From positions 496,001 through 560,000 of the forward strand of contig NZ_JYIW01000026.1 of NCBI RefSeq assembly GCF_000956525.1: a stretch of 64,000 bases of DNA, read 5' to 3'. The position numbers and the translations under genes were made by a program. The notes beneath the pieces were generated by a model, which saw only the letters and a program-made list of their open reading frames with translations, searched no databases and was not told where the DNA came from. Shown here piece after piece: positions 43,542 to 51,121 of this stretch (positions are counted from its first letter, which is position 1; every line of letters starts with the position of its first letter). The stretch is from Microbacterium oxydans. Its GTDB lineage: Bacteria > Actinomycetota > Actinomycetes > Actinomycetales > Microbacteriaceae.

Positions 43542-44015
43542 ATGTCTGGATTGGACCGTATAGATCTCGAGCTCCTCGCGGCGTTGGCCGACGATCCCCG
43601 CACCACCATCGTGTCGCTCGCCGAGAACCTCGGCCTGTCGCGCAACACGATCCAGGCGAGGATGGCACGCCTGGAGCAGACCGGCATCTTCCTGTCGTAC
43701 GAACGCTCATTCGCGCCGGAGGTGCTCGGGTTCCCGCTGCAGGCCTTCGTGAGCATCGGCGTCCGGCAGACGGAGCTGCCGCGGATCATCAACGAACTCG
43801 CCCGGATCCCCGAGGTGGTGCAGGCACACGGCCTCAGCGGTTCGATCGATCTGCTCGCCAGAGTCGCCTGCCGCGACGCGCGTCACCTGTTCGACACGGA
43901 CGCCCGCATCCTCTCGATCGAGGGGGTGGAGCGGACCGAGACATCGCTCGCGATGGGCGAGGTCATCCCGTTCCGGGTGGCCGGGCTCATCGGCCTCGCT
44001 CGACGGGAATCCTGA
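43542..44015 (+). CDS. Lrp/AsnC family transcriptional regulator
   Basis: The 157-residue protein has an N-terminal HTH (LDRIDLELLAALADDPRTTI, then ENLGLSRNTIQARMARLEQ) and the RAM ligand domain (LPRIINELARIPEVVQAHGL; IDLLARVACRDARHL). It is likely to be the bkd activator/repressor responding to a branched-chain amino acid, by analogy with BkdR-type Lrp regulators. It is divergent from bkdA. Its 3' end overlaps the 3' end of the convergent alpha/beta hydrolase gene by 29 bp. Confidence 0.92.
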   Translation: MSGLDRIDLELLAALADDPRTTIVSLAENLGLSRNTIQARMARLEQTGIFLSYERSFAPEVLGFPLQAFVSIGVRQTELPRIINELARIPEVVQAHGLSGSIDLLARVACRDARHLFDTDARILSIEGVERTETSLAMGEVIPFRVAGLIGLARRES

Positions 44016-44886
44016 GGAAGCGCCTGATCGCCCCTGCGGCCTCCGCCGGGGTCTCGTAGTGGATCAGGTGCCCGACGTGGGCGATCTCCACGAGGGTCGC
44101 GTCGTCGAATCGGGTCGCGAGCGTGCGCTCTGCCTCGATCGGCGTGATGTCGTCGCGTTCGGCGGCGATCAGGAGCGTCGGCACATGGATGTCGTCCGCG
44201 AACTCCCTGACGTCGTGGGAGACGCTCGCGACGAACGCGTCTCGGAGCACATCGCGGTCCGAGAACAGCGAGAAGTAGGTGTCGTGCTGGTCATGGATGA
44301 AGCGGCGGAGCGCAGCATCCTTCGTCTTCGCCATCGTGACGCTCATCACCCGGACGATCACTCGATTTCGCAGCAGTGCCGTGCCGAGGCGTTCGGGGAG
44401 GCGCGCGCCGAGCGCGTAGTACAGCACAGCGAGCCGCGTCATCACGCCCTTGGGTCCTTCGAGGGCAGGTGCGCCGATCGGATTCACGAGGATCAGCCTC
44501 GGTGTCTTCAGTCCGCCAGCGACAGCCGCAGAGGTCACGATCGAGCCGAAGGAGTGGCCCAGGATGACGGCACCCGGCGCGACCGCGCCGGCGAACTCGG
44601 TGAGCCAGCCGGCGTAGGCGTCGAGGTCGTGCTCGCGGTCGGGCAGCGGCTCGGTCTCGCCGAACCCCGGAAGGTCGGGCGCGATCACACGCACCTCCGG
44701 CAGGAACGCGAGAACCGCTTCGAGTCCGTGGTGATCGCCGCGGAATCCATGCACCGCGATGACCGTGGTCTCGGCGTCCTCCGGCCCGTACACCCAGTAC
44801 GCCGTGGTCCCGCCGCCGACCTCGACCTCGTCGCGCCTGACGGGCAGTCGACTCAGGCGTTCGGCGTAGGGAGAGGGAACCGTCAT
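43987..44886 (-). CDS. alpha/beta hydrolase
   Basis: The 299-residue protein has the oxyanion HGFRGDHHGLE near residue 47, the nucleophile elbow GHSFGS near 110, acid Asp in AERDDITPIEAE and the His in HVGHLIHYETP near 273, the triad of an esterase/hydrolase. It is cytoplasmic with unknown substrate. TAGACT lies 6 nt before the ATG. Its last 29 bp overlap the convergent Lrp gene. Confidence 0.9.
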   Translation of the reverse strand: MTVPSPYAERLSRLPVRRDEVEVGGGTTAYWVYGPEDAETTVIAVHGFRGDHHGLEAVLAFLPEVRVIAPDLPGFGETEPLPDREHDLDAYAGWLTEFAGAVAPGAVILGHSFGSIVTSAAVAGGLKTPRLILVNPIGAPALEGPKGVMTRLAVLYYALGARLPERLGTALLRNRVIVRVMSVTMAKTKDAALRRFIHDQHDTYFSLFSDRDVLRDAFVASVSHDVREFADDIHVPTLLIAAERDDITPIEAERTLATRFDDATLVEIAHVGHLIHYETPAEAAGAIRRFLRIPVERGR

Positions 44887-44892
44887 ACCCCG

Positions 44893-44898
44893 AGTCTA
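44893..44898 (-). promoter_or_regulatory. -10 box (TAGACT) of leaderless hydrolase gene
   Basis: TAGACT ends 6 nt before the ATG at 44886. Confidence 0.4.
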
Positions 44899-44941
44899 CG
44901 GAGTCGCCGTGCGCCTTCCTGGGGATGTCGGGGGTCCGACC

Positions 44942-44947
44942 TAGCGT
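44942..44947 (+). promoter_or_regulatory. -10 box (TAGCGT) of leaderless exonuclease gene
   Basis: TAGCGT ends 6 nt before the ATG at 44954, about 45 bp from the oppositely directed TAGACT box; a purine stretch directly touching the ATG is too close to act as a ribosome binding site. Confidence 0.4.
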
Positions 44948-44953
44948 GAGGGC

Positions 44954-45682
44954 ATGCCACCAGCACCTGCACTCCCCGACTGGCTGACCCGCGTCGGAGT
45001 CTTCGACCTCGAGACCACCGGGGTCGACGTGACGAACGATCGCATCGTGACTGCCCACGTCGGGGTGCTGGACGCCTCGGGACGACAGATCGCCGCGCGG
45101 TCGTGGATGGCGGATCCCGGCGTGCCGATCCCGGACGGCGCGACGGCCGTGCACGGGATCACGACGTCGCACGCACGAGCGCACGGCAGGCCGGCGAGCG
45201 AAGTCGTGGCCGATGTGACCGGGGCTCTCCGCTCCCTGCTCTCGCAGGGCGTTCCGATCGTGGCGTACAACGCCGCCTACGACTTCTCGCTGCTCACGCA
45301 CGAGGCGCACCGGCACGGCATCGAGCCGCTGGCCGACCCCTCCCCGATCATCGACCCGCTCGTGATCGACAAGGCGTACGACCGGTACCGGCGCGGCAAG
45401 CGCACGTTGGAGGTCGTGGCCGCGCACTACGCGGTGCCGCTCGAAGGGGCACACGAGGCGTCCGCAGATGCGATCGCGGCCGGACGGGTCGCCCAGGCCC
45501 TCGCTCGACAGTTCGAGCTGCCGTCGTCGCTGGTCGAACTGCACACGCGACAGATCGGCTGGGCGAGGTCGCAGGCAGAGAGCCTCACCGAGTACTTCGT
45601 GAGCGTGGGGCGACTCGACCCGGACGACACCCTCGACGGCACCTGGCCGGTACGGATGCCGCAGACCGCTCGCGGGGCCTGA
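44954..45682 (+). CDS. DEDDh 3'-5' exonuclease (DnaQ/PolC-epsilon-like)
   Basis: The 242-residue protein has ExoI VGVFDLETTGVDV (Asp 18, Glu 20), ExoII NAAYDFSLL (Asp near 110), and ExoIII HEASADAIAAGRVAQ with His and Asp, the DEDDh set of epsilon-type proofreading exonucleases. It is stand-alone, with no polymerase domain, so a nucleic-acid repair or RNA-trimming role is as likely as replication. It is transcribed away from the hydrolase gene and converges on the YihY gene. Confidence 0.92.
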   Translation: MPPAPALPDWLTRVGVFDLETTGVDVTNDRIVTAHVGVLDASGRQIAARSWMADPGVPIPDGATAVHGITTSHARAHGRPASEVVADVTGALRSLLSQGVPIVAYNAAYDFSLLTHEAHRHGIEPLADPSPIIDPLVIDKAYDRYRRGKRTLEVVAAHYAVPLEGAHEASADAIAAGRVAQALARQFELPSSLVELHTRQIGWARSQAESLTEYFVSVGRLDPDDTLDGTWPVRMPQTARGA

Positions 45683-45704
45683 CACCGGGAATCGCCACTG
45701 CGAG

Positions 45705-46703
45705 TCAGTCGTCTGCGTCGGGTCGCAGATTCCGGGCAGCCGCCACCTCGTGGCGCTCTCGCTTCGCCTTCTGCGGCAGGGTCACGGTGTCGCGCAACGC
45801 GAGACGAGGCTTGTGCTCGGCAGGCTCGTCGCCCTTCAGCTCGCGCGCGCGCTCGACGGCGGCATCGAATTCGACACCACCCAGCAGGGCCATGTTCGCG
45901 ATCCACAGCCACAGCAGGAAGACGATGATGCCGGCGAGCGAGCCGTAGATCCGCTCGTAGTTCGCGACGTTCGAGGTGTAGAGGCTGAACAGCAGGCTCG
46001 CGAGCAGCAGCACGACGAGCGTCGAGGTCGCGCCGAAGGTCATCCAGCGGAATCGCGGATGCCGCACGTTCGACGAGAAGTACGACAGGCAGGCCAACGC
46101 GAGCACGACGACGAACACGAGCAGTGGCCAGCGCACGATGCGCCAGGTGATGAGCACGGCATCGCCCCACCCGAGCTGGTCGTCGATCGCCTGCAGCACC
46201 CGGTCGGACACGCCGACCACGACCACGACCACGGCGATGATCCCCGCGACGAGCAGCGCGAGGGCGATGGCCAGATGCGTCACCCGCATCCTCCAGAGCC
46301 GTCGTCCCTCGTCTGCGCGGTAGACGAGGTTCATCGCACGGCTGAACGCAGCCACGTAGCGACTGCCGCTCCAGAGCGTGAGGGCGATGCCACCGAGCAG
46401 GGCGATCCAGGCGATCGATGACGATGCCAGCTCATCGATGAGGTCCATCGCGATGTCGGCGGTCCGTGCCGAGGCGAGCGTCGACACGAGGCCGACCACG
46501 AGGCGCAGCAGCTCGGAATCGGTTCCGAGCAGGCTCACGAGCGAGACGACGACCATGACCGCAGGGATCAGTGCGAGGATCGCGTAGAACGTGAGCCCCG
46601 CCGCTCGGTCAGGGCATTGGTCCGTGACGAATCGACGGACGACGGACCGTGCGACGAACCTCCAGGACTCGGCGTCGAGGTCGGTGACCGTCTTCCGTGC
46701 CAT
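45705..46703 (-). CDS. YihY/BrkB family membrane protein
   Basis: The 332-residue protein has six membrane helices and family motifs: DRAAGLTFYAILALIPAVMV near the start, ALTLWSGSRYVAAFSRAMN near residue 110, YRADEGRRLWRMRVTH, and YGSLAGIIVFLLWLWIANMA near 265. The old name ribonuclease BN is not supported for this family; function is unknown. A charged C-terminal tail of about 50 residues is likely cytoplasmic. It is divergent from the AraC gene. Confidence 0.9.
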   Translation of the reverse strand: MARKTVTDLDAESWRFVARSVVRRFVTDQCPDRAAGLTFYAILALIPAVMVVVSLVSLLGTDSELLRLVVGLVSTLASARTADIAMDLIDELASSSIAWIALLGGIALTLWSGSRYVAAFSRAMNLVYRADEGRRLWRMRVTHLAIALALLVAGIIAVVVVVVGVSDRVLQAIDDQLGWGDAVLITWRIVRWPLLVFVVVLALACLSYFSSNVRHPRFRWMTFGATSTLVVLLLASLLFSLYTSNVANYERIYGSLAGIIVFLLWLWIANMALLGGVEFDAAVERARELKGDEPAEHKPRLALRDTVTLPQKAKRERHEVAAARNLRPDADD

Positions 46704-46870
46704 GCCAGCATCCCGCCTTCCGTTCGTGGACTCCGCAGATCATCCTCCCCTGTTTCGAGCCGCACGCTCGACACGGAGCGCCCGACGCCCGGCCGGCTGG
46801 AGGAATGTCCGCTGATACCGGTATTCTGCTGCGGCGCCCGTCCGCTGGGCAGCAGGAGAGAGGATCGGCA

Positions 46871-47797
46871 GTGCGTTTCAGTTCGCGTGATGTCACCCGG
46901 GTGGAGACCACGTGGAAGGACTATGTGCCCTCCGCGGTGCTTCGGCGGGTCGATCCGGGTCGGTTCCGGTTCGACTGGCACTCCGAGACGCTCGCTGGGG
47001 CGAGTCTGGTGCATTACCGGCTCGCAGCGGAGATCCGATCCTCCGCCGAGCCGGAGGATCAGCTGCTCGCCTGCCGTGTCGAGGCGTCCGATGCCAGCGT
47101 GTGGTCAGGGCGCATCGACCTCGACCCGAGCGAGCCGTGGTTCACCGATGGGGCGCAGGTGAACGCCCGGTGGGATCGCGATGCCGATGTTCGCGCTTTC
47201 GTGTTCGACCGTGCGGCGGTGCAGGCGTTCGCCCGGCAGGTGTCCGGAGATGATCGGCTGGTCGTCCGCGTTCAGAGCCTGCGTCCTCGCAGCGCATCGG
47301 CGGCAGCCGGGTGGGAGCGCGCGTTCGGCTACCTGGAGCAGAGTGCAGCCGATCTCGGGGACGCGGATGCGCTCCTGCGAGCAGAGCTGGGGCGTCATGC
47401 GCTGGCGGTGACCCTGAGCACGTTCGCCACCACACTGCTGACTGACACCGACCGGCCGGTGCAGACGGGACCCACACCCGCGTCGGTCAGACGCGCGCTC
47501 GCCTACATCAGCGAGAACGCACATCGTGCGATCACGGTCGACGATGTCGCTGCAGCCGTCCACATGTCCACCCGGGGGCTGCAGTACGCGTTCCGACGCT
47601 CCTTGGATGCGACTCCGGCCGAGTCCCTTCGGCGTGCGCGCCTCGAGGGGGCGCACCAGGAGCTCCGCACCGACGTCCAGGACTCGGTCGCCACGATCGC
47701 CCGCCGGTGGGGTTTCGCGCATCCCTCCCGGTTCGCCGCTGCCTATCGAGCGGCGTACGGCGAGCATCCCTCGCAGACTCGCCGCCGCGCCGGGTGA
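46871..47797 (+). CDS. AraC family transcriptional regulator
   Basis: The 308-residue protein has an N-terminal AraC-binding-like domain (residues about 1-190) and a C-terminal AraC HTH pair with ISENAHRAITVDDVAAAVHM, GLQYAFRRSLDATPAESLRR and VATIARRWGFAHPSRFAAAY, ending with YGEHPSQTRR. The last two blocks match the family signature. I chose the GTG at 46871 (GAGAGGA upstream) over a distal in-frame ATG at 46805. The intergenic 46704-46870 shows no other gene. The effector is unknown. Confidence 0.87.
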   Translation: MRFSSRDVTRVETTWKDYVPSAVLRRVDPGRFRFDWHSETLAGASLVHYRLAAEIRSSAEPEDQLLACRVEASDASVWSGRIDLDPSEPWFTDGAQVNARWDRDADVRAFVFDRAAVQAFARQVSGDDRLVVRVQSLRPRSASAAAGWERAFGYLEQSAADLGDADALLRAELGRHALAVTLSTFATTLLTDTDRPVQTGPTPASVRRALAYISENAHRAITVDDVAAAVHMSTRGLQYAFRRSLDATPAESLRRARLEGAHQELRTDVQDSVATIARRWGFAHPSRFAAAYRAAYGEHPSQTRRRAG

Positions 47798-47872
47798 TGA
47801 CAGAACACGCACGTTCTGCGCACGCCGGCCGCGCGTCGGACCCCTGGGTGCAAGGTCCACTCGGCGCGACCG

Positions 47873-47878
47873 TAGAGT
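47873..47878 (+). promoter_or_regulatory. -10 box (TAGAGT) of leaderless DUF7882-type gene
   Basis: TAGAGT ends exactly 6 nt before the GTG at 47885. Confidence 0.4.
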
Positions 47879-47884
47879 GAAGCT

Positions 47885-48199
47885 GTGGGCAGTCTCTATT
47901 ACGGCAATGATGATGAACCGATCCAGGTCGAGGATCGCGCGCTCGCGCACCTCAAAGTCGTGATCGCCACCAAGCTGCGCCGGAATGAGAGCTTCACGCT
48001 CTCCTGGCGGCATCTCGACAGCGATCCAGCGGGGCGGTCGACCATCTGGCTGCATCCGTCGATTCCGTTGCGATTCGTCTTCCAGGAACCGGAGACTCCC
48101 GAGCTCAGCCGTTCGTGGATCGAGGCGCTCGCGCACTCCGCGAACTCGAGCGGCGGCATCACCCTGGTCGAGGAGCACCTCGAGGTCTCCCCCGGATGA
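47885..48199 (+). CDS. short conserved actinobacterial protein (DUF7882-type)
   Basis: The 104-residue protein reads MGSLYYGNDDEPIQVEDRAL, then AHLKVVIATKLRRNESFTLS, then RSTIWLHPSIPLRFVFQ. This pattern is common in Microbacteriaceae, where it is sometimes mislabelled as an ATP-dependent DNA ligase. It has no ligase motif or nucleotide-binding site, so I would not give it that name. No signal peptide. The role is unknown; the conservation suggests a small binding domain, possibly nucleic acid-associated. Confidence 0.75.
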   Translation: MGSLYYGNDDEPIQVEDRALAHLKVVIATKLRRNESFTLSWRHLDSDPAGRSTIWLHPSIPLRFVFQEPETPELSRSWIEALAHSANSSGGITLVEEHLEVSPG

Positions 48200-48203
48200 T
48201 CCC

Positions 48204-48225
48204 GAGCGGGTGAGACAGCCCGCTC
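48204..48225. terminator. short hairpin between convergent genes
   Basis: GAGCGGG (48204-48210) pairs perfectly with CCCGCTC (48219-48225); an alternative GGGTGA/TCACCC pairing overlaps it. It lies between the DUF7882-type and M23 peptidase genes. Confidence 0.45.
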
Positions 48226-48242
48226 ACCCGGCGCTCGCCGCC

Positions 48243-49589
48243 TCAGACGTAGATGCCCCGGTCTTCCATGAAGCTCACGGGGTTCGTGTAGCGGCCGTTG
48301 ATGTAGACCTCGAAATGCAGGTGGCAGCCGAACGAACGTCCGGTGTCACCGGCGTATGCGATGACCTGCCCGGAACTCACCCACTGCCCGTTGCGCACCA
48401 GGATGCCGCCAGGCTTGATGTGCGCGTAGCCGGTACTGACACCACCGCCGTGTTGGATGCGGATGTAGTTGCCGTAGTTCCCGTTGCCGCCTGCATAGTC
48501 GACCGTCCCTGAGTTCGCCGCGTAGATGGGCGAACCGCACCCGTTGGCGAGATCCGCGCCGTAGTGGAAGCTCGACGAGCAGCCCTGTGAACCGCAGATC
48601 GGCGTCCTCGGCCCGTAGCTGGAGCTGCGGGCACCACCGTGCGGACGAACCCAGCCACCGCTTCCGGGGTTGCCACCGCCACCGCCGCCTGCCGCGGCGG
48701 CTGCTGCCTCGGCGTCTCGCCGGGCCTTCTCCTCCGCGGCTCGCGCCGCGACGCCTGCCTGATAGCCCGCAACGGTCTGGGTGGTCGTGTCCTTCAGCGC
48801 CGCGAGCTGCGCCTGCATGGTCTCGAGGTTCGCAGCCTGCTCGTCGAGTGCAGCCTGTGCGGCGTCGGCCGCCTGCTGCGCCACGACCATCTTCTGCTCT
48901 GCGATCTGCTGCAGTCGATCACGCTCGTCCCGCGCGACCTTCGCCTGATCCGTGAGCGACTGTGCCGTGTTCCGTGCCGCGACCGCGGTGTCGTAGACCG
49001 ACTGGTTGTACTCGAGGAACTTGTCCATCGTGCCCAGCCGCGACAGCAGGTCGTCCGCATTGTCCGCGGAGCCTGCGAACAGGAGCTTGAGGGAGGTGTC
49101 ATCGCCGCCGTTGCGGTAGATCTGCGAAGCAACCTGACCGGCCTTCCGAGCCGACGCATCTGCGATCCCGGTCTGCTCGTCGGCCCGCGCCTGCAGCTCG
49201 TCGGCCTTGGTGATCGCGGCGAAGAACGCCTGCTGCGCGTCATAGAACTCGTTCGACGCCACTTCAGCCGCAGCCTGCGTTTCGGCGACCTTCTGGGTCA
49301 GGGACTGGATCAGCCCCTCGATCCGAGTGACCTCGGCGGCCTTGGCTGCCTCGTTGTCCTTCGCGCGCTGCACGTCGTCCCAGCTGGGGTAGGAGGCGGC
49401 ATAGGCGACGGAGACACCCGAGCCGACGCCGAACGCCGCGAGCGCGGCGACGCCGATGATGCCGAGCCCGAACGCACCGCGGCGGCTGACCTTCAGCTTC
49501 CAGAACGAGTCGCGCTCATCGAGCGTCGGTGCGCACCCGCAGTCCTCGGATGCCGCTGCCGCTGCATCCTTCGCGATCTGATCGTTCAC
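48243..49589 (-). CDS. M23 family metallopeptidase with coiled coil and Tat-like leader
   Basis: From the GTG at 49589 (AAGGGG 4 nt upstream) the product has 448 residues. A 30-residue N-terminal extension has Cys residues in CGCAP, then KVSRRGAFGLGIIGVA, a twin-arginine-like leader with hydrophobic core and AYA cleavage site near 66. Residues about 75-300 form a long coiled coil. The C-terminal M23 (LytM) domain has the zinc sites SFHYGADLAN and HLHFEV and GYAHIKPGG. Such proteins act on peptidoglycan peptide bridges outside the cell, often activating or coupling division hydrolases. Alternative starts upstream would add a further 31 residues. Confidence 0.9.
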   Translation of the reverse strand: MNDQIAKDAAAAASEDCGCAPTLDERDSFWKLKVSRRGAFGLGIIGVAALAAFGVGSGVSVAYAASYPSWDDVQRAKDNEAAKAAEVTRIEGLIQSLTQKVAETQAAAEVASNEFYDAQQAFFAAITKADELQARADEQTGIADASARKAGQVASQIYRNGGDDTSLKLLFAGSADNADDLLSRLGTMDKFLEYNQSVYDTAVAARNTAQSLTDQAKVARDERDRLQQIAEQKMVVAQQAADAAQAALDEQAANLETMQAQLAALKDTTTQTVAGYQAGVAARAAEEKARRDAEAAAAAAGGGGGGNPGSGGWVRPHGGARSSSYGPRTPICGSQGCSSSFHYGADLANGCGSPIYAANSGTVDYAGGNGNYGNYIRIQHGGGVSTGYAHIKPGGILVRNGQWVSSGQVIAYAGDTGRSFGCHLHFEVYINGRYTNPVSFMEDRGIYV

Positions 49590-49776
49590 ACGGCCCCTTC
49601 GATGGTTCTGCGGATGCCGCGGCACGACGACTCCACGATTCGTGCGGGAGCTGTCGGCGCCAGCGGACACTTGCGCATCCATCGTCCCCCGGATCCGGAG
49701 CGGGAGGACCGCGGCTCGCCCTCGACGTCGATATCCGGCGAGTGCGCGGCGAACAGGACGGACGCAGATCGAACGG

Positions 49777-49850
49777 TAGGGCGGGTGGGACTTGAACCCA
49801 CGATCGTCGGGTTATGAGCCCGCTGCCTTCACCAGCTTGGCCACCGCCCC
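49777..49850 (-). tRNA. tRNA with anticodon CAU (Met, or Ile2 if lysidine-modified)
   Basis: The 74-nt sequence folds as a class I tRNA. The acceptor GGGGCGG pairs with CCGCCCT, with a G-U pair at 1:72. The D arm is GCC-AAGCTGGTGAA-GGC. The anticodon loop CTCATAA has anticodon CAU, and the T arm is GTGGG-TTCAAGT-CCCAC. The stem pairs three G-C steps next to the loop (GGG/CCC), as in initiators, but lacks the strong 1:72 mismatch. The identity among Met, fMet and Ile2 is left open. The 3' CCA is not fully encoded. Confidence 0.85.
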
Positions 49851-49881
49851 CTGTGCCCCCAGCCTAGCGGGGTGAACGTCG

Positions 49882-50418
49882 TCAGATCGGTGCGGCAGCG
49901 GCGTGCGTCCGCTGGTGTCCGAGGTAGATGTCGGCGTTGGCGAGGAGGCCGGCGCGCTCCGAATCGTCGAGCGACCGTCGCACCTTCGCCGGCACGCCGG
50001 CGACGAGCGAACCATCGGGGATCTCGGTGCCGCCGAGCACGACCGCGCCCCCGGCGATCAGACATCCTGCACCGATCACGGCGCCGCTCAGGACGACCGC
50101 GCCCATGCCGATCAACGAGCCGTCGCCGATCGTGCAGCCGTGCACGACGGCGTTGTGCCCGATCGACACCTTCGAACCGATCACGACGGGGTGGCCGTCA
50201 TCGACATGGACGGAGACGTTGTCCTGCACGTTGCTGTCGGCGCCGATCGTGATCGTGGCGGAATCAGCACGAAGGACGGCGTTGTACCAGACGCTGGATC
50301 CGGGTTCGAGGGTGACACCGCCGATCAGTCGCGCTCCATCAGCGACGAACGCCCCGTCGGCGATGCTCGGGGTGGCGTGCGGCAGTGCGAGGACGGATGC
50401 TCCCGATGCGATGCTCAT
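49882..50418 (-). CDS. gamma-class carbonic anhydrase-like protein
   Basis: The 178-residue protein is a left-handed beta-helix of hexapeptide repeats (for example VVIGSKVSIGHNAVVHGCTI). The conserved metal-ligand His residues occur in SVHVDDGHPV and IGHNAVVHGCTIGD, and N-terminal ADGARLIGGVTLEPGSSVWY is typical of YrdA/PaaY-like gamma carbonic anhydrases. It probably trimerises with zinc at interfaces; CO2 hydration is likely but CoA-thioester roles are known for relatives. TAGGCT lies 6 nt before the ATG. Confidence 0.88.
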   Translation of the reverse strand: MSIASGASVLALPHATPSIADGAFVADGARLIGGVTLEPGSSVWYNAVLRADSATITIGADSNVQDNVSVHVDDGHPVVIGSKVSIGHNAVVHGCTIGDGSLIGMGAVVLSGAVIGAGCLIAGGAVVLGGTEIPDGSLVAGVPAKVRRSLDDSERAGLLANADIYLGHQRTHAAAAPI

Positions 50419-50424
50419 ACGGCG

Positions 50425-50430
50425 AGCCTA
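50425..50430 (-). promoter_or_regulatory. -10 box (TAGGCT) of leaderless carbonic anhydrase gene
   Basis: TAGGCT ends 6 nt before the ATG at 50418; the same hexamer and spacing occur upstream of 2331 and 53271. Confidence 0.4.
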
Positions 50431-50488
50431 CCCTCAGAACCGCGAGATTCCGCGGGAAATCAGGGCGGTAAGCGGAGCCTCAGCTTGC

Positions 50489-50516
50489 TTGCGGAATGTC
50501 TGAGGCTGAGTAGCGT
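50489..50516 (+). promoter_or_regulatory. candidate dps promoter
   Basis: TTGCGG (50489-50494) and TAGCGT (50511-50516) are separated by 16 bp and lie about 43 bp upstream of the dps start codon, giving a leader of about 35 nt with a GGAGGAG ribosome binding site. Confidence 0.45.
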
Positions 50517-50558
50517 TGTGTTCAAGACATACGAATTGGCACCCTGGAGGAGCACATC

Positions 50559-51044
50559 ATGAGCAAGGTACACACCGTTTCCACCACCGCCAGCGACCCG
50601 ACCGTGGCTGCGGCCGCAGCGCAGTTCCTCTCGCCGGTCGTCCTCGGGCTCGAAGCCCTCACCGTCAACGGCAAGCAGGCCCACTGGCACGTCCGCGGAG
50701 CCAACTTCATCGGCGTCCACGAACTCCTCGACACCATCGTCGCCCACGCGGGTGACTTCGCAGACACCGCTGCAGAGCGCATCGTCGCTCTCGGCCTCCC
50801 GATCGACGCCCGTCTGAGCACGGTCGCCGCGAAGGCCGGCACCAGCGCCGTGCCCGCCGGCTTCACGCAGTCGGATGAGCTCGTCCGCGCCGTCATCTCC
50901 GACATCGATGCGATCCTGGTCGACGTCAAGGCGGCGATCGACGGACTCGACGAGGTCGACCTGACCAGCCAGGACGTCGCGATCGAGATCATGCGCGGAC
51001 TCGAGAAGGACCGCTGGTTCCTCGTTTCGCACATCGCCGCGTAA
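50559..51044 (+). CDS. dps: DNA-protecting ferritin-like protein Dps
   Basis: The 161-residue protein has the Dps four-helix core. The interface ferroxidase motif is NGKQAHWHVRGANFIGVHEL (His near 43, His near 54) with DTIVAHAGDFADTAAERIVA following, and the C-terminal helix is GLEKDRWFLVSHIAA. It forms a dodecamer that oxidises and stores iron with H2O2 and shields DNA in stationary phase. A GGAGGAG site precedes the ATG. It is monocistronic with a strong terminator. Confidence 0.96.
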   Translation: MSKVHTVSTTASDPTVAAAAAQFLSPVVLGLEALTVNGKQAHWHVRGANFIGVHELLDTIVAHAGDFADTAAERIVALGLPIDARLSTVAAKAGTSAVPAGFTQSDELVRAVISDIDAILVDVKAAIDGLDEVDLTSQDVAIEIMRGLEKDRWFLVSHIAA

Positions 51045-51063
51045 CGACCGAACGCAGCGGAGA

Positions 51064-51087
51064 GGCCCCGGGATTCGTCCCGGGGCC
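51064..51087 (+). terminator. hairpin terminator after dps
   Basis: Perfect 10-bp stem (51064-51073 with 51078-51087) closed by a TTCG tetraloop. It also faces the convergent amidohydrolase gene. Confidence 0.85.
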
Positions 51088-51121
51088 CTTCCGCTGTCTC
51101 CAGCAGCATCGTGCGTCTCGG

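Noticed and set aside
46697..46870. Start of the AraC regulator at 46697 or at 46805
   Set aside because: The first lies inside the divergent YihY gene; the second has its purine tract touching the ATG. The GTG at 46871 has a normal ribosome binding site and begins where the conserved domain does.
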